A DNA stretch of 64,000 nucleotides from Balneola sp. (GTDB taxonomy: Bacteria; Bacteroidota; Rhodothermia; Balneolales; Balneolaceae): NCBI GenBank assembly GCA_017643645.1, contig JAEPNB010000009.1:62001-126000 (forward strand), read 5' to 3'. The notes beneath the pieces were generated by a model, which searched no databases, was not told where the DNA came from, and saw only the letters and a program-made list of their open reading frames with translations. A program made the position numbers and the translations under genes. Below, piece after piece: positions 25,623 to 34,083 of this stretch; positions within the stretch are counted from its first letter, which is position 1, and each line of letters begins with the position of its first letter.

Positions 25623-25637
25623 ATAGAATGAATGAGA

Positions 25638-26033
25638 TTACTTCTTTTCGAAGCCGGCTTCAACCAGATCATTATAGCCGCCTAGGTTATGTACGTTCTC
25701 AAAACCTTTCTCCTTCATTATCTCGGCTGCTTTCCCACTTCGGTTGCCTGAAGCACAATACAGATAATAGGTTTTGGATTTATCTAGTGAGTCGAGTTTT
25801 TCTTCAAATTGTCCGGAAGTTAAGTTATAACCCACAAGCGCCCCTTTTAAACTTCCATTTTCATACTCCCGCTCGGTTCTTACGTCGATTATAATTCCCT
25901 CAACCTGAGCTTTATTCTCTATTGCCTGCTCAGAAGAAATAGCATGTAACTCGCGCTCTTTTTGAAAATAGATCAGTGCATATGCTGAAGCTAAAACTAA
26001 TCCAACGAGTAATATCAGTACAGATTTTTTCAT
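25638..26033 (-). CDS. Exported single-domain rhodanese
   Basis: A 131-residue sulfurtransferase with an N-terminal membrane anchor or signal segment (residues 3-22, SVLILLVGLVLASAYALIYF), so the domain faces the periplasm. The active loop is YCASGNRSG with persulfide-carrying Cys93 and Arg98; IIIDVRTEREYENGSLKGA is the conserved first half. It transfers sulfane sulfur, likely handing thiosulfate or persulfide sulfur to the importers encoded upstream. It lies 25 bp downstream of the tauE-like gene on the same strand. Confidence 0.87.
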   Translation of the reverse strand: MKKSVLILLVGLVLASAYALIYFQKERELHAISSEQAIENKAQVEGIIIDVRTEREYENGSLKGALVGYNLTSGQFEEKLDSLDKSKTYYLYCASGNRSGKAAEIMKEKGFENVHNLGGYNDLVEAGFEKK

Positions 26034-26058
26034 CTCTTCAATAAATAATTAATTCAGA

Positions 26059-26817
26059 TTAAACGTTCATATAAATTATATAAGCTCCCATAAAAAGAAG
26101 AAATATCGCAAAACCTTTCTTCAGTTTTTCACCGCTTATTTTAGATCCTACAACTTTGCCGACGATACTTCCCACTGCACCGATCAAGCTAAAAATTAAA
26201 ACCAGTTCCCAGTTTATTTGTTGATTTACGGATTCCAAAACCTCGAAGTATTTATAGAACCCACTAAAGCTCTTTAAAGCGATTATTACCAAACTGGTTC
26301 CGATCGCCACATGCATGGGTAATCCGCCTAATATAACTAACGCAGGCACAATCAAAAATCCACCGCCCACTCCTACCAATCCTGTAAGCACACCAACTAC
26401 AATTCCTTCCAGTGCTATGATCCACCATGGTTGTTGCTTGGCAAGAGACTGGTCAACATCGGTGACCTTTTTATTTCTGAGCATCAGCACCGCTGCCAGA
26501 ATCATCACAAAAGAAAACAGCATCAGTTGAAAAGTCCCTGATACAAAACCTGCAACATAAGCGCCGCCATATGTCCCCGCCATACCCGGAATACCGAACA
26601 GTATCACATTTCTCCAGTTTACTTGCTTTTTTAATGCATATGGAATGGAACCAATTAAACTGATAAACCCAACTATCCCCAGGGATTCAGCAATTGCAGC
26701 TTTCTCAGGTTCTCCGGAAATATAGATCAAAATGGGGACCGTGAGGATTGAACCTCCTGAACCCATCAAACCTAATGAAAGACCGACCAATAAAGCCCCA
26801 ATCCAGGATAGAATCAT
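26059..26817 (-). CDS. TauE/SafE-family sulfite/sulfonate exporter
   Basis: A 252-residue protein with about eight membrane helices and the duplicated Gly-rich TauE motifs (GLSLGLMGSGGSILTVPIL and GVLTGLVGVGGGFLIVPALV). Family members export sulfite, sulfoacetate or related organosulfonates. Sitting one base into the stop of the persulfide dioxygenase fusion (TAATG), it probably clears sulfite made by that enzyme. The substrate is inferred from context. Confidence 0.9.
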   Translation of the reverse strand: MILSWIGALLVGLSLGLMGSGGSILTVPILIYISGEPEKAAIAESLGIVGFISLIGSIPYALKKQVNWRNVILFGIPGMAGTYGGAYVAGFVSGTFQLMLFSFVMILAAVLMLRNKKVTDVDQSLAKQQPWWIIALEGIVVGVLTGLVGVGGGFLIVPALVILGGLPMHVAIGTSLVIIALKSFSGFYKYFEVLESVNQQINWELVLIFSLIGAVGSIVGKVVGSKISGEKLKKGFAIFLLFMGAYIIYMNV

Positions 26818-28211
26818 TACGCTTTTACCTCAGGTTTCCAGTTTTTGAAAAGATCATCCACCCATATTACATCAAATCCTTTACTTTTCAATAGAGAAAT
26901 GGAGTAAGAAGCTCTTTGTCCACTGGCACAATGAACCGCTATCGGTTTGTCATGAGGAATTTTATCCAGATTTGCAGCCAATCGTGTGTGTGCAATATTG
27001 ATCGATCCGGGAATATGTCCCGCTGAATACTCCGTTGCCTTCCTTACGTCCAACACTTGAATATTACCATTATTAATCTGCTTTGATAATCCTTCAAAAT
27101 CTGTTGAATTGGTAGATTCTATTTCACCATTCCAGCCTTCAAGATCGTTATAGGTTGCAAACCCTTTGCATTTATCTAATCCTACATTAGCCAGATCATT
27201 GATAGCTTCCTGAATATTATCCTGATCGATGATGAGGTAAAATTCATCTTCTCCATCAAGAAAAGATCCGGCTATCGTGTTAAAATTCTTATCAAACGAA
27301 GCCATTATCGAGCCATCAAGATGAGAACTTGCAAAATCATGCTTAGCTCTTGTATCAATTATAGTGATATCGTTGTCAACCATTTCCTGAATACTTACTT
27401 TTTTCGGAAGTTCGATTGGCGAGCCAAGCACAGAAGGACCAACTTTATTCAGCTTTTTCATTCTCGCAAAATAAAGAGGCGGTTCAGGCTGTCCGTCCAG
27501 AATAAAGTCCACAAATGATTCTTCATCTTTAGCTGCTTTAAATGCAGGACTGAAACGGGTTTCATATCCAACGGTAGATTCGGGAACTGCTCCCAACGCT
27601 TTACCACAGGCACTTCCTGAACCATGTGCGGGCCACACTTGTAAGTATTCCGGAAGCTCTTTGAATCTTTCAACCGACTTATACAGTGTTTGTGCAGACG
27701 GTTTCATATTTCCTTTTTCTCCGGCTGCAGTTTCTAAAAGATCAGGACGACCAACATCGCCTACAAAAACAAAATCACCGGTTAAAACACCCATTGGTTC
27801 GTCAGTAAGAGCGCCATCTGTTACCAAAAAACTGATTGATTCCGGTGTATGTCCCGGAGTATGAATAACATCAAATTTAATATTACCAATACTGAATGAA
27901 TCTCCGTCCTTAACGAGCTCATAATTATAATCACTTCCGTTCAGCCATTCGTATTTCCAGTCTTTATCACCTTCATCAGAGGCTATAACTTTTACTCCCT
28001 TTTCGGCGAATTCTCTTAAACCGGAAACATAATCTGCGTGAATGTGAGTATCAGCAGCATGGGTGATCTTCAGTCCTTCCGAAGATGCAATTTCCTCATA
28101 CTGATCTATATCTCTCATCGGATCAATTACAATCGCTTCTCCATTCTTCTGGCATCCGATTATATATGCATATTGTGCTAATTTTTTGTCAAATACTTGT
28201 TTGAAATACAT
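26817..28211 (-). CDS. Persulfide dioxygenase-like MBL enzyme fused to two rhodanese domains
   Basis: 464 residues. The N-terminal metallo-beta-lactamase domain (about 1-240) has His56-x-His58-x-Asp60-Tyr61, His121 (HTPGHTPES) and Asp146 (LTGDFVF). Tyr replaces the usual His after Asp60, fitting the single-iron ETHE1/Blh-type site (His56, His121, Asp146). The first rhodanese domain (about 270-350) lacks the active cysteine (Asp in LIIDQDNI) and is probably structural; the second has Cys428 in HCASGQR. The enzyme should oxidise glutathione-type or other low-molecular persulfides to sulfite with O2. It lies between the YeeE pair and the TauE exporter. Confidence 0.9.
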   Translation of the reverse strand: MYFKQVFDKKLAQYAYIIGCQKNGEAIVIDPMRDIDQYEEIASSEGLKITHAADTHIHADYVSGLREFAEKGVKVIASDEGDKDWKYEWLNGSDYNYELVKDGDSFSIGNIKFDVIHTPGHTPESISFLVTDGALTDEPMGVLTGDFVFVGDVGRPDLLETAAGEKGNMKPSAQTLYKSVERFKELPEYLQVWPAHGSGSACGKALGAVPESTVGYETRFSPAFKAAKDEESFVDFILDGQPEPPLYFARMKKLNKVGPSVLGSPIELPKKVSIQEMVDNDITIIDTRAKHDFASSHLDGSIMASFDKNFNTIAGSFLDGEDEFYLIIDQDNIQEAINDLANVGLDKCKGFATYNDLEGWNGEIESTNSTDFEGLSKQINNGNIQVLDVRKATEYSAGHIPGSINIAHTRLAANLDKIPHDKPIAVHCASGQRASYSISLLKSKGFDVIWVDDLFKNWKPEVKA

Positions 28212-28233
28212 AACTCTGTTGTTTGAAGATTAA

Positions 28234-28653
28234 TTAATGAGGGAGTGATGGTCTGATCTTTCCGTACACCCAAGTGCCAACTAAAGCGCTTAAGATGGGA
28301 ACGATCATAATGCTGTATCCGGCTCCTGCAAGTGAGAATAATGGTCCTGGACAAGCTCCCGTCAAAGCCCATCCAAATCCGAATAGTGTTCCTCCAACAA
28401 GATATCGTGTAACTTGTTTAGGATCTTTTGGCGGAATCGTAATTGCATTCCCTTCCATATCTTTGATGTTCTTTCTCTTTATAATTTGGATGGAGATCAT
28501 AGCTACTACAACTCCCAATCCGATTATGCCGTACATGTGGAATGAGTCAAATCGAAACATTTCCTGAATTCTGAACCAGGATACTACTTCAGATTTGATC
28601 AATACGATTCCAAAGAAAATTCCTGCTAGTAAATATTTTATATAATTCTTCAT
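28234..28653 (-). CDS. YeeE/YedE-family sulfur transporter half (DUF6691 type)
   Basis: A 139-residue membrane protein with about four helices and the signature GFGWALTGACPGPLFSLAGAG, in which Cys101 is the conserved thiosulfate- or persulfide-relay cysteine of YeeE/TsuA proteins. Half-size YeeE proteins usually occur in pairs that together make one full transporter; the partner starts 13 bp upstream (28666-29232). It probably imports thiosulfate or sulfane sulfur. Confidence 0.9.
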   Translation of the reverse strand: MKNYIKYLLAGIFFGIVLIKSEVVSWFRIQEMFRFDSFHMYGIIGLGVVVAMISIQIIKRKNIKDMEGNAITIPPKDPKQVTRYLVGGTLFGFGWALTGACPGPLFSLAGAGYSIMIVPILSALVGTWVYGKIRPSLPH

Positions 28654-28665
28654 GTCTTAGTTCGA

Positions 28666-29232
28666 TTAAAATATAAATGGGTAGATGATGTAAGTGATAA
28701 ACAATCCACCGGCAAAGAAACCTATAACTGCCAGTAATGAAGCCAATTGCAGATCAGCCAGTCCGGATATTGCATGGCCTGATGTACAACCACCGGCGTA
28801 ACGGGCTCCGAATCCTACTAAAAATCCACCGACTATCATCAAGATAATACCCTGAGTACTCGCTACATTTTCCCAGTTAAATACATCCGATGGCAGCATT
28901 CCTGAAAAATCTGAAATTCCCAAAGCTTTTAAATCTGTAATGGTTTGTGCAGAAATATTGATTGGATCAGGATTACTTAAAAGCCATCCTCCAATAAAAC
29001 CACCCAATATGGTTCCTGCTACAAATACCAGATTCCATTTTCCTGATTTTTTCCAATCGTATTTAAAAAACTCAATATCTCCTGGTACACAAGCTGCACA
29101 GGCGTGACGCAAATTCGCAGAGACTCCAAAAAGTTTCCCTCCCGCTATTAGTAAGATTGGTACAATTAACCCGATTAAAGGTCCGGCCACGTACCACGGC
29201 CACGGTTGTCTTAAAAATTCTATTAATTCCAT
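28666..29232 (-). CDS. YeeE/YedE-family sulfur transporter half
   Basis: A 188-residue membrane protein carrying the second YeeE signature, GGCTSGHAISGLA (Cys149), plus a pair of cysteines near the N-terminus (HACAACVPGD, Cys45 and Cys48) seen in the longer half of YeeE pairs. With the next gene it should form a channel that passes sulfur by cysteine relay. It is the first gene of the sulfur operon; a palindromic operator candidate lies 56 bp before its start. Confidence 0.9.
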   Translation of the reverse strand: MELIEFLRQPWPWYVAGPLIGLIVPILLIAGGKLFGVSANLRHACAACVPGDIEFFKYDWKKSGKWNLVFVAGTILGGFIGGWLLSNPDPINISAQTITDLKALGISDFSGMLPSDVFNWENVASTQGIILMIVGGFLVGFGARYAGGCTSGHAISGLADLQLASLLAVIGFFAGGLFITYIIYPFIF

Positions 29233-29287
29233 TGTTTAAATATCTTTTTGTTATGGGAGTAAGATCCACAAATAAACAACCACACTC

Positions 29288-29303
29288 TGTAACATTAGTT
29301 ACA
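29288..29303. promoter_or_regulatory. Crp/Fnr-type operator candidate TGTAAC-N4-GTTACA
   Basis: A perfect 6-6 inverted repeat with a 4-nt spacer (TGTAACATTAGTTACA) is in the 116-bp gap between the Crp/Fnr gene and the first YeeE gene. Size and symmetry suit a Crp/Fnr dimer. It is centred about 63 bp before the YeeE start codon, so the adjacent regulator may control the sulfur operon from here. Confidence 0.55.
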
Positions 29304-29348
29304 AACAGTGAGATTGATGATCATTGTTTTCAGAGAGGCGCTTTGAGG

Positions 29349-29996
29349 TTATAGAATGGAAATCCGATTTCTTTCCAATTCTATTTTCTCTTCATTTTCC
29401 AGTTGTTTTAAAAGGCGGGATACAACAACTCTGGAAGTATTCAAATGTTGAGCAATTTGCTCATGAGACATTTTAATCTCGTAAGATTTCGTTGCCTGCT
29501 TTTTGTCTAGCAGATACTTGTACAGTCGCTCATACAAATTAAGAAATGTTATGCTGTCAATGGTTTCAAGTAATTCATCGAAACGAGTTTGATAGGAGCT
29601 GAACACATATTTTCTGAAAGACCTGTAATTCTGTATCCATTCGTCCATATAATTCATAGGAATCATCCAAAGAACAGAATTATCTTCAGCCGTTACTTTG
29701 AAATCATTTCTTTTGCCTTCAATACAACACGCCAGCGACATTGCACAAGTTTCTCCTCCTTCTAAATAATAAAGAAGTATCTCGTTTGCATCTTCGTCTT
29801 GCCTGACCACGCTTAGTAATCCTTCAAGTACAATTGGCATATGCATGGAAGTACTTCCGGGAGTTATGATCAGTTCTCCGGAGCGGGCTGTTTTAGGAAA
29901 ACCCACTTTTTGGATTTCCTGAATCAGCTCATCCTCTATTCCTGCTTCAGATAATATTGATCGAAGATTTTCCTTCACAGTGTTATTTACTTCCAA
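29349..29996 (-). CDS. Crp/Fnr-family regulator with C-x5-CC motif
   Basis: A 215-residue regulator: cyclic-nucleotide-binding fold (about 30-140), dimer helix, and a winged helix-turn-helix near 165-210 (HEQIAQHLNTSRVVVSRLLKQLE). Cys84, Cys90 and Cys91 cluster in GGETCAMSLACCIEG, in the region where cAMP-binding proteins bind phosphate; FNR-type iron-sulfur cysteines at the N-terminus are absent. This layout suggests a thiol or persulfide sensor rather than a cAMP or oxygen sensor (inference). Its start overlaps the trxB end by 10 bp, and the sulfur operon follows 116 bp downstream behind the palindrome. Confidence 0.85.
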   Translation of the reverse strand: MEVNNTVKENLRSILSEAGIEDELIQEIQKVGFPKTARSGELIITPGSTSMHMPIVLEGLLSVVRQDEDANEILLYYLEGGETCAMSLACCIEGKRNDFKVTAEDNSVLWMIPMNYMDEWIQNYRSFRKYVFSSYQTRFDELLETIDSITFLNLYERLYKYLLDKKQATKSYEIKMSHEQIAQHLNTSRVVVSRLLKQLENEEKIELERNRISIL

Positions 29997-30964
29997 TGCT
30001 CTTCAGCGATAGCTTCTTTGCTGAGTTCATTGCTTAAATAATGTTCTGCATCTAAAGCAGCTTTACAACCTGTGCCCGCAGCAGTTACTGCCTGACGGTA
30101 AAATGAATCCATAGCGTCACCACATGCAAATATTCCCGGAAGATCTGTTTTTGTGGACTGCCCTTTGGTTTGGATATATCCAACATCATCCATAGTAAGA
30201 ACACCTTTGAAGAGATCTGTATTTGGCTTGTGACCGATCGCAATAAATACACCTGTAACATCATCCAAAGTGGTAATTTCACCGGTATTTCTGTTTTTGA
30301 TGTTTACACCTTCAACAACTTGTTCGCCAAGAACTTTTTCAACTTCACTATCCCACATGAACTCGATCTTCTCATTTTCGAAAGCTCGCGTTTGCATTGC
30401 TTTTGAAGCTCTGAGTTCATCTCTTCTATGAACAACGGTTACTTTGCTTGCAAACTTGGTTAGAAAAGTAGCTTCTTCCATGGCAGTATCTCCACCACCA
30501 ACAATAATTACATGCTGATTTCTGAAAAAAGCTCCGTCACAAGTAGCGCAAGCAGAAACACCTTTTCCTCTTAGTCTGGTTTCGCTTTCCAAACCAAGCC
30601 ACATTGCAGAAGCGCCCGTAGAAATAATAATTGTATGTGCTTTTATTTCTGTCTTTTCATCGACTACCATTTTGTAAGGACGGGATTCAAAGTCAATATC
30701 CGTTACATATCCGTAACGACAGTCTGCTCCGAATTTAGTAGCCTGTTGACGAAAATCATCCATCATTTGAGGTCCCATCACTCCATCAGGGTAGCCCGGA
30801 AAATTTTCTACATCAGTAGTAGTCATCAACTGTCCACCCGGCTCAGGTCCTTCAAAAACTAACGGACTTAGATCTGCTCTTGCTGCGTAAAGTGCTGCTG
30901 TTAATCCTGCCGGTCCGCTACCAACTATAACTACTTGAAATGTTTTACCTGCGATGTCTTCCAT
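29987..30964 (-). CDS. trxB: Thioredoxin reductase
   Basis: NADPH-dependent flavoenzyme that reduces thioredoxin. The 325-residue protein has the FAD motif VIVGSGPAGLTAALYAARA, the redox pair Cys139 and Cys142 in CATCDGAFF, the NADPH motif VGGGDTAMEEA and the C-terminal FAD motif GIFACGDAMD. Length is typical. Coupling to the Crp/Fnr regulator by a 10-bp overlap ties thiol redox to the sulfur operon beyond. It is divergent from pntAA, with 181 bp between. Confidence 0.95.
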   Translation of the reverse strand: MEDIAGKTFQVVIVGSGPAGLTAALYAARADLSPLVFEGPEPGGQLMTTTDVENFPGYPDGVMGPQMMDDFRQQATKFGADCRYGYVTDIDFESRPYKMVVDEKTEIKAHTIIISTGASAMWLGLESETRLRGKGVSACATCDGAFFRNQHVIIVGGGDTAMEEATFLTKFASKVTVVHRRDELRASKAMQTRAFENEKIEFMWDSEVEKVLGEQVVEGVNIKNRNTGEITTLDDVTGVFIAIGHKPNTDLFKGVLTMDDVGYIQTKGQSTKTDLPGIFACGDAMDSFYRQAVTAAGTGCKAALDAEHYLSNELSKEAIAEEHWK

Positions 30965-31145
30965 GATTTATGATGTCTTAAATTTTTGATCTCATCAAAA
31001 GTACAAAAATTCAGTCATCATTTTGCTTGTTTGTTTCTATAATGGATATAGGCTTTATCTTAACAATACTAAAAGCTTTTGGTATCCCTATTTCTACTAA
31101 TAGTCTATTTCGTTATGTTAACCAAAACTAAATTGGAGGTAAGGT

Positions 31146-32264
31146 TTGATCATAGCGGTATTAAAGGAAACTGCAGAATATGAGAAAAGGGTTGCTCTTT
31201 CACCCGAAGTTGTTCGCCAGCTAGTAAGTGATCAAATTGAAATTTTGGTTGAAAAAAATGCCGGTCTGGCTTCTAACTTTTTGGACAGTAGTTATCAGGA
31301 ATCAGGAGCAACTATTGTTTCTTCCAAAGAAGAATTGCTATCCAAAACTGATATTCTATTATCTGTTCAGGCTCCATCTCAGGACGATCTTAGTAAACTT
31401 AAAAGTGGAGCGGTTTTGATCAGTTTTATTTGGGCATTGCAAAATCCTGATCTTGTTACATTTCTAAAGGAGCATAAGATTTCGTCGTTAGGAATGGATG
31501 CCATCCCAAGAATTTCCAGAGCTCAGAATATGGATGCACTCTCTTCTATGAGCTCCATTGCGGGTTACAAAGCATCTTTGATAGCAGCGAATGAACTCGA
31601 CAAATATTTCCCGATGATGATGACGGCTGCAGGAACCATCCCACCGTCCAAAGCTCTGATTCTTGGAGCCGGAGTTGCCGGACTACAAGCTATAGCAACC
31701 TGCAGAAAACTGGGAGCAGTTGTTGAAGCCTTTGATGTACGACCTGCAGTTAAAGAACAGGTAGAAAGTTTGGGAGCTAAATTTATAGAAGTGGAATTAT
31801 CTGATGAAGAAACAGAAACCAAAGGTGGTTATGCAAAAGAACTCACGGAAGACGACAAACTTAAACAGCGTGAACTGATCCATCAGCATGCAAAAAAATC
31901 GGATATCATTATAACCACAGCATTGATTCCCGGGCGACCGGCTCCGCTTTTAATTACCAAAGAAATGGTTGCTGATATGAAGCCCGGTTCTGTAATTGTT
32001 GATCTAGCTGCTGAAAACGGAGGAAATTGCGAGCTTACGGAAGCGGGGACAACTCAAATTGTGAATGAAGTGAAGGTCGTCGGGCCTGTAAATCTTCCCA
32101 GTCAACTGGCAAACCACGCGAGTACGCTTTACGCAAAAAATATGCTGGCCCTTTTGAATTTGCTGTTAAAAGATGGAAAGCCAAATTTCGATTTTGAAGA
32201 TGAAATTCTATTAAACACAACGATAACCCACAATGGCGAGATTATTTCACCAATGATTAAGTAA
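31146..32264 (+). CDS. pntAA: Proton-translocating NAD(P) transhydrogenase, alpha subunit part 1
   Basis: NAD(H)-binding domain I of the membrane transhydrogenase, which makes NADPH from NADH using the proton gradient. The 372-residue protein has the alanine dehydrogenase/PNT fold: KETAEYEKRVALSPEVV, the nucleotide motif LGAGVAGLQAIATCRKLGA and GSVIVDLAAENGGN. The start is TTG at 31146, supported by GGAGGT at 31135-31140. The alpha subunit is split as in Rhodospirillum-type enzymes, with the membrane part following. Confidence 0.94.
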   Translation: MIIAVLKETAEYEKRVALSPEVVRQLVSDQIEILVEKNAGLASNFLDSSYQESGATIVSSKEELLSKTDILLSVQAPSQDDLSKLKSGAVLISFIWALQNPDLVTFLKEHKISSLGMDAIPRISRAQNMDALSSMSSIAGYKASLIAANELDKYFPMMMTAAGTIPPSKALILGAGVAGLQAIATCRKLGAVVEAFDVRPAVKEQVESLGAKFIEVELSDEETETKGGYAKELTEDDKLKQRELIHQHAKKSDIIITTALIPGRPAPLLITKEMVADMKPGSVIVDLAAENGGNCELTEAGTTQIVNEVKVVGPVNLPSQLANHASTLYAKNMLALLNLLLKDGKPNFDFEDEILLNTTITHNGEIISPMIK

Positions 32265-32296
32265 CATCAAACATAGAATAAGGAAGTTCGAAATTC

Positions 32297-32324
32297 ATTA
32301 TTCCTTGTTCGTTATTCAATATTC
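32297..32324. repeat. Solo copy of the ATTATTCCTTG repeat
   Basis: 28 nt beginning ATTATTCCTTGTTC and ending CAATATTC, close to the inverted repeats at 21773-21799 and 22190-22217 but with a permuted middle and no four-helix-bundle gene. It lies inside the transhydrogenase operon, 5 nt before the pntAB start. Confidence 0.45.
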
Positions 32325-32329
32325 TTAAT

Positions 32330-32620
32330 ATGTCCATACTCATTTTTTCTTTATTCATCTTCGTTCTCGCCTGTTTTATTGGGTTTGAGTTGATCTCGAA
32401 AGTGCCTCCAACTTTGCATACTCCATTGATGTCGGGAGCTAATGCAATTTCAGGGATCACCATTGTAGGAGCGCTTATTGTTACCGGCGGTGAAGGCGGA
32501 TTGCTTACTCAGATTCTTGGTGTAGCTGCAATAATTTTTGCTACGATAAATGTTGTTGGCGGATTTATGGTAACCGACCGAATGCTTGAAATGTTCAAGA
32601 AAAAGGGAGACGACAAATGA
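32330..32620 (+). CDS. pntAB: NAD(P) transhydrogenase, alpha subunit part 2 (membrane)
   Basis: A 96-residue membrane subunit with three helices carrying the conserved block GFELISKVPPTLHTPLMSGANAISGITIVGAL. It forms part of the proton channel domain II. The last 4 nt overlap the pntB start (ATGA). The gap to pntAA holds a 28-nt repeat that replaces the usual short spacer. Confidence 0.95.
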   Translation: MSILIFSLFIFVLACFIGFELISKVPPTLHTPLMSGANAISGITIVGALIVTGGEGGLLTQILGVAAIIFATINVVGGFMVTDRMLEMFKKKGDDK

Positions 32621-34038
32621 GTCAGTTTCTTCCGGATTTTATTCTCTCTTATTTACCCGATGCCATTCAATTAATTTATCTCATAGCCACAGCTTTTTTT
32701 ATTCGCGGATTGAAATTGCTTGGATCTCCTGCTACTGCCCGAAAGGGAAATCAGCTTGCAGCGACAGGAATGCTGATAGGGATCATAGTTACGCTGTTTG
32801 ATCAACAAATTGTTTCTTTTGAATGGATAATAGTCGGAGTTTTAACCGGTAGTTTGATAGGAATAATTCTGGCTAAAAAAGTTGCTATGACAGCCATGCC
32901 GGAACTCGTAGCGGTTTTTAACGGATTTGGAGGCGGAGCGTCAGCTTTAGTATCTTGGGGAGAGCTCAGTAAATTTGCTGATCCGGCTGTAATGGAAGCT
33001 TCAGGTCTGGTTACAACCGGACTTAGTATTTTCATTGGCTCTCTGACTTTGACAGGAAGTTTTGTGGCTTTTGGAAAGCTGAAAGGATTCATTTCAGGAA
33101 ATGCGATTACTTTCCCTGGATTGAATTTCATAAACATTGCTTCCATGATTGGAGTTGTAGTCCTGATCGGTGTTTTTACTTACAATCCTGCAAATCAAAC
33201 TGTATTCTGGATCATTTTAGGGTTGTCGCTATTGATAGGTATCACTTCTGTAATCCCGATTGGTGGAGCCGATATGCCGGTAGTGATCTCATTATTAAAT
33301 TCTTACTCCGGGCTTGCCGCTTCTATGGCCGGATTTGTACTCGGTAACAATTTGCTCATTGTTTCCGGTGCATTGGTGGGAGCTGCCGGATTGATTCTGA
33401 CTCAGATCATGTGTAAAGCAATGAATCGATCTCTATTCAATGTGGTATTCGGAAGCTTTGGAGGAGATTCTTCTTCAGGACAAGATTCCGGATCGGGTGG
33501 AGACAAAACCGTTCGGGAAACTTCTGCAACGGATCTTGCCATTCAGGTTGCATACGCCTCTAAAGTTGTAATTGTACCCGGCTATGGATTGGCCGTTGCT
33601 CAGGCTCAGCATATCATTAAAGAAGTAGCTACTAAACTAGAAGAACGCGGAGTACAAGTGAAGTATGGAATTCATCCGGTTGCAGGAAGAATGCCCGGAC
33701 ATATGAATGTGTTGCTGGCTGAAGCCGATGTTCCGTATGATCAATTATATGACATGGATCAAATTAATCCTGAATTTGCATCAACAGATGTTGTGTTGGT
33801 GATCGGTGCAAATGATGTGGTAAATCCGATGGCAAAAACCTCACCCGGAAGTCCGATTTACGGAATGCCTATTCTGAATGTGGATGAAGCTAAACGAACA
33901 ATCGTATTTAAGAGGAGTTTAAGTTTTGGCTATGCAGGTATTGATAATCCTTTATTTTATACTGAAAAAAACCAAATGTTTTTCGGGGATGCTAAAAAAA
34001 GTTTACAAGCGTTGAATGAAGCATTGAATGATGTTTAA
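32617..34038 (+). CDS. pntB: NAD(P) transhydrogenase, beta subunit
   Basis: A 473-residue protein: about nine membrane helices (residues 1-270) completing the proton channel, then the NADP(H)-binding domain III with VVIVPGYGLAVAQAQH, HPVAGRMPGHMNVLLAEADVPY and VIGANDVVNPMA. The final residues ALNEALND are also typical. It is the third gene of the pnt operon and starts within the pntAB stop. Confidence 0.96.
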   Translation: MSQFLPDFILSYLPDAIQLIYLIATAFFIRGLKLLGSPATARKGNQLAATGMLIGIIVTLFDQQIVSFEWIIVGVLTGSLIGIILAKKVAMTAMPELVAVFNGFGGGASALVSWGELSKFADPAVMEASGLVTTGLSIFIGSLTLTGSFVAFGKLKGFISGNAITFPGLNFINIASMIGVVVLIGVFTYNPANQTVFWIILGLSLLIGITSVIPIGGADMPVVISLLNSYSGLAASMAGFVLGNNLLIVSGALVGAAGLILTQIMCKAMNRSLFNVVFGSFGGDSSSGQDSGSGGDKTVRETSATDLAIQVAYASKVVIVPGYGLAVAQAQHIIKEVATKLEERGVQVKYGIHPVAGRMPGHMNVLLAEADVPYDQLYDMDQINPEFASTDVVLVIGANDVVNPMAKTSPGSPIYGMPILNVDEAKRTIVFKRSLSFGYAGIDNPLFYTEKNQMFFGDAKKSLQALNEALNDV

Positions 34039-34083
34039 CGCTTTAATTCTTACCTTAAAGTAAACTTTATTAATACCGAAATT

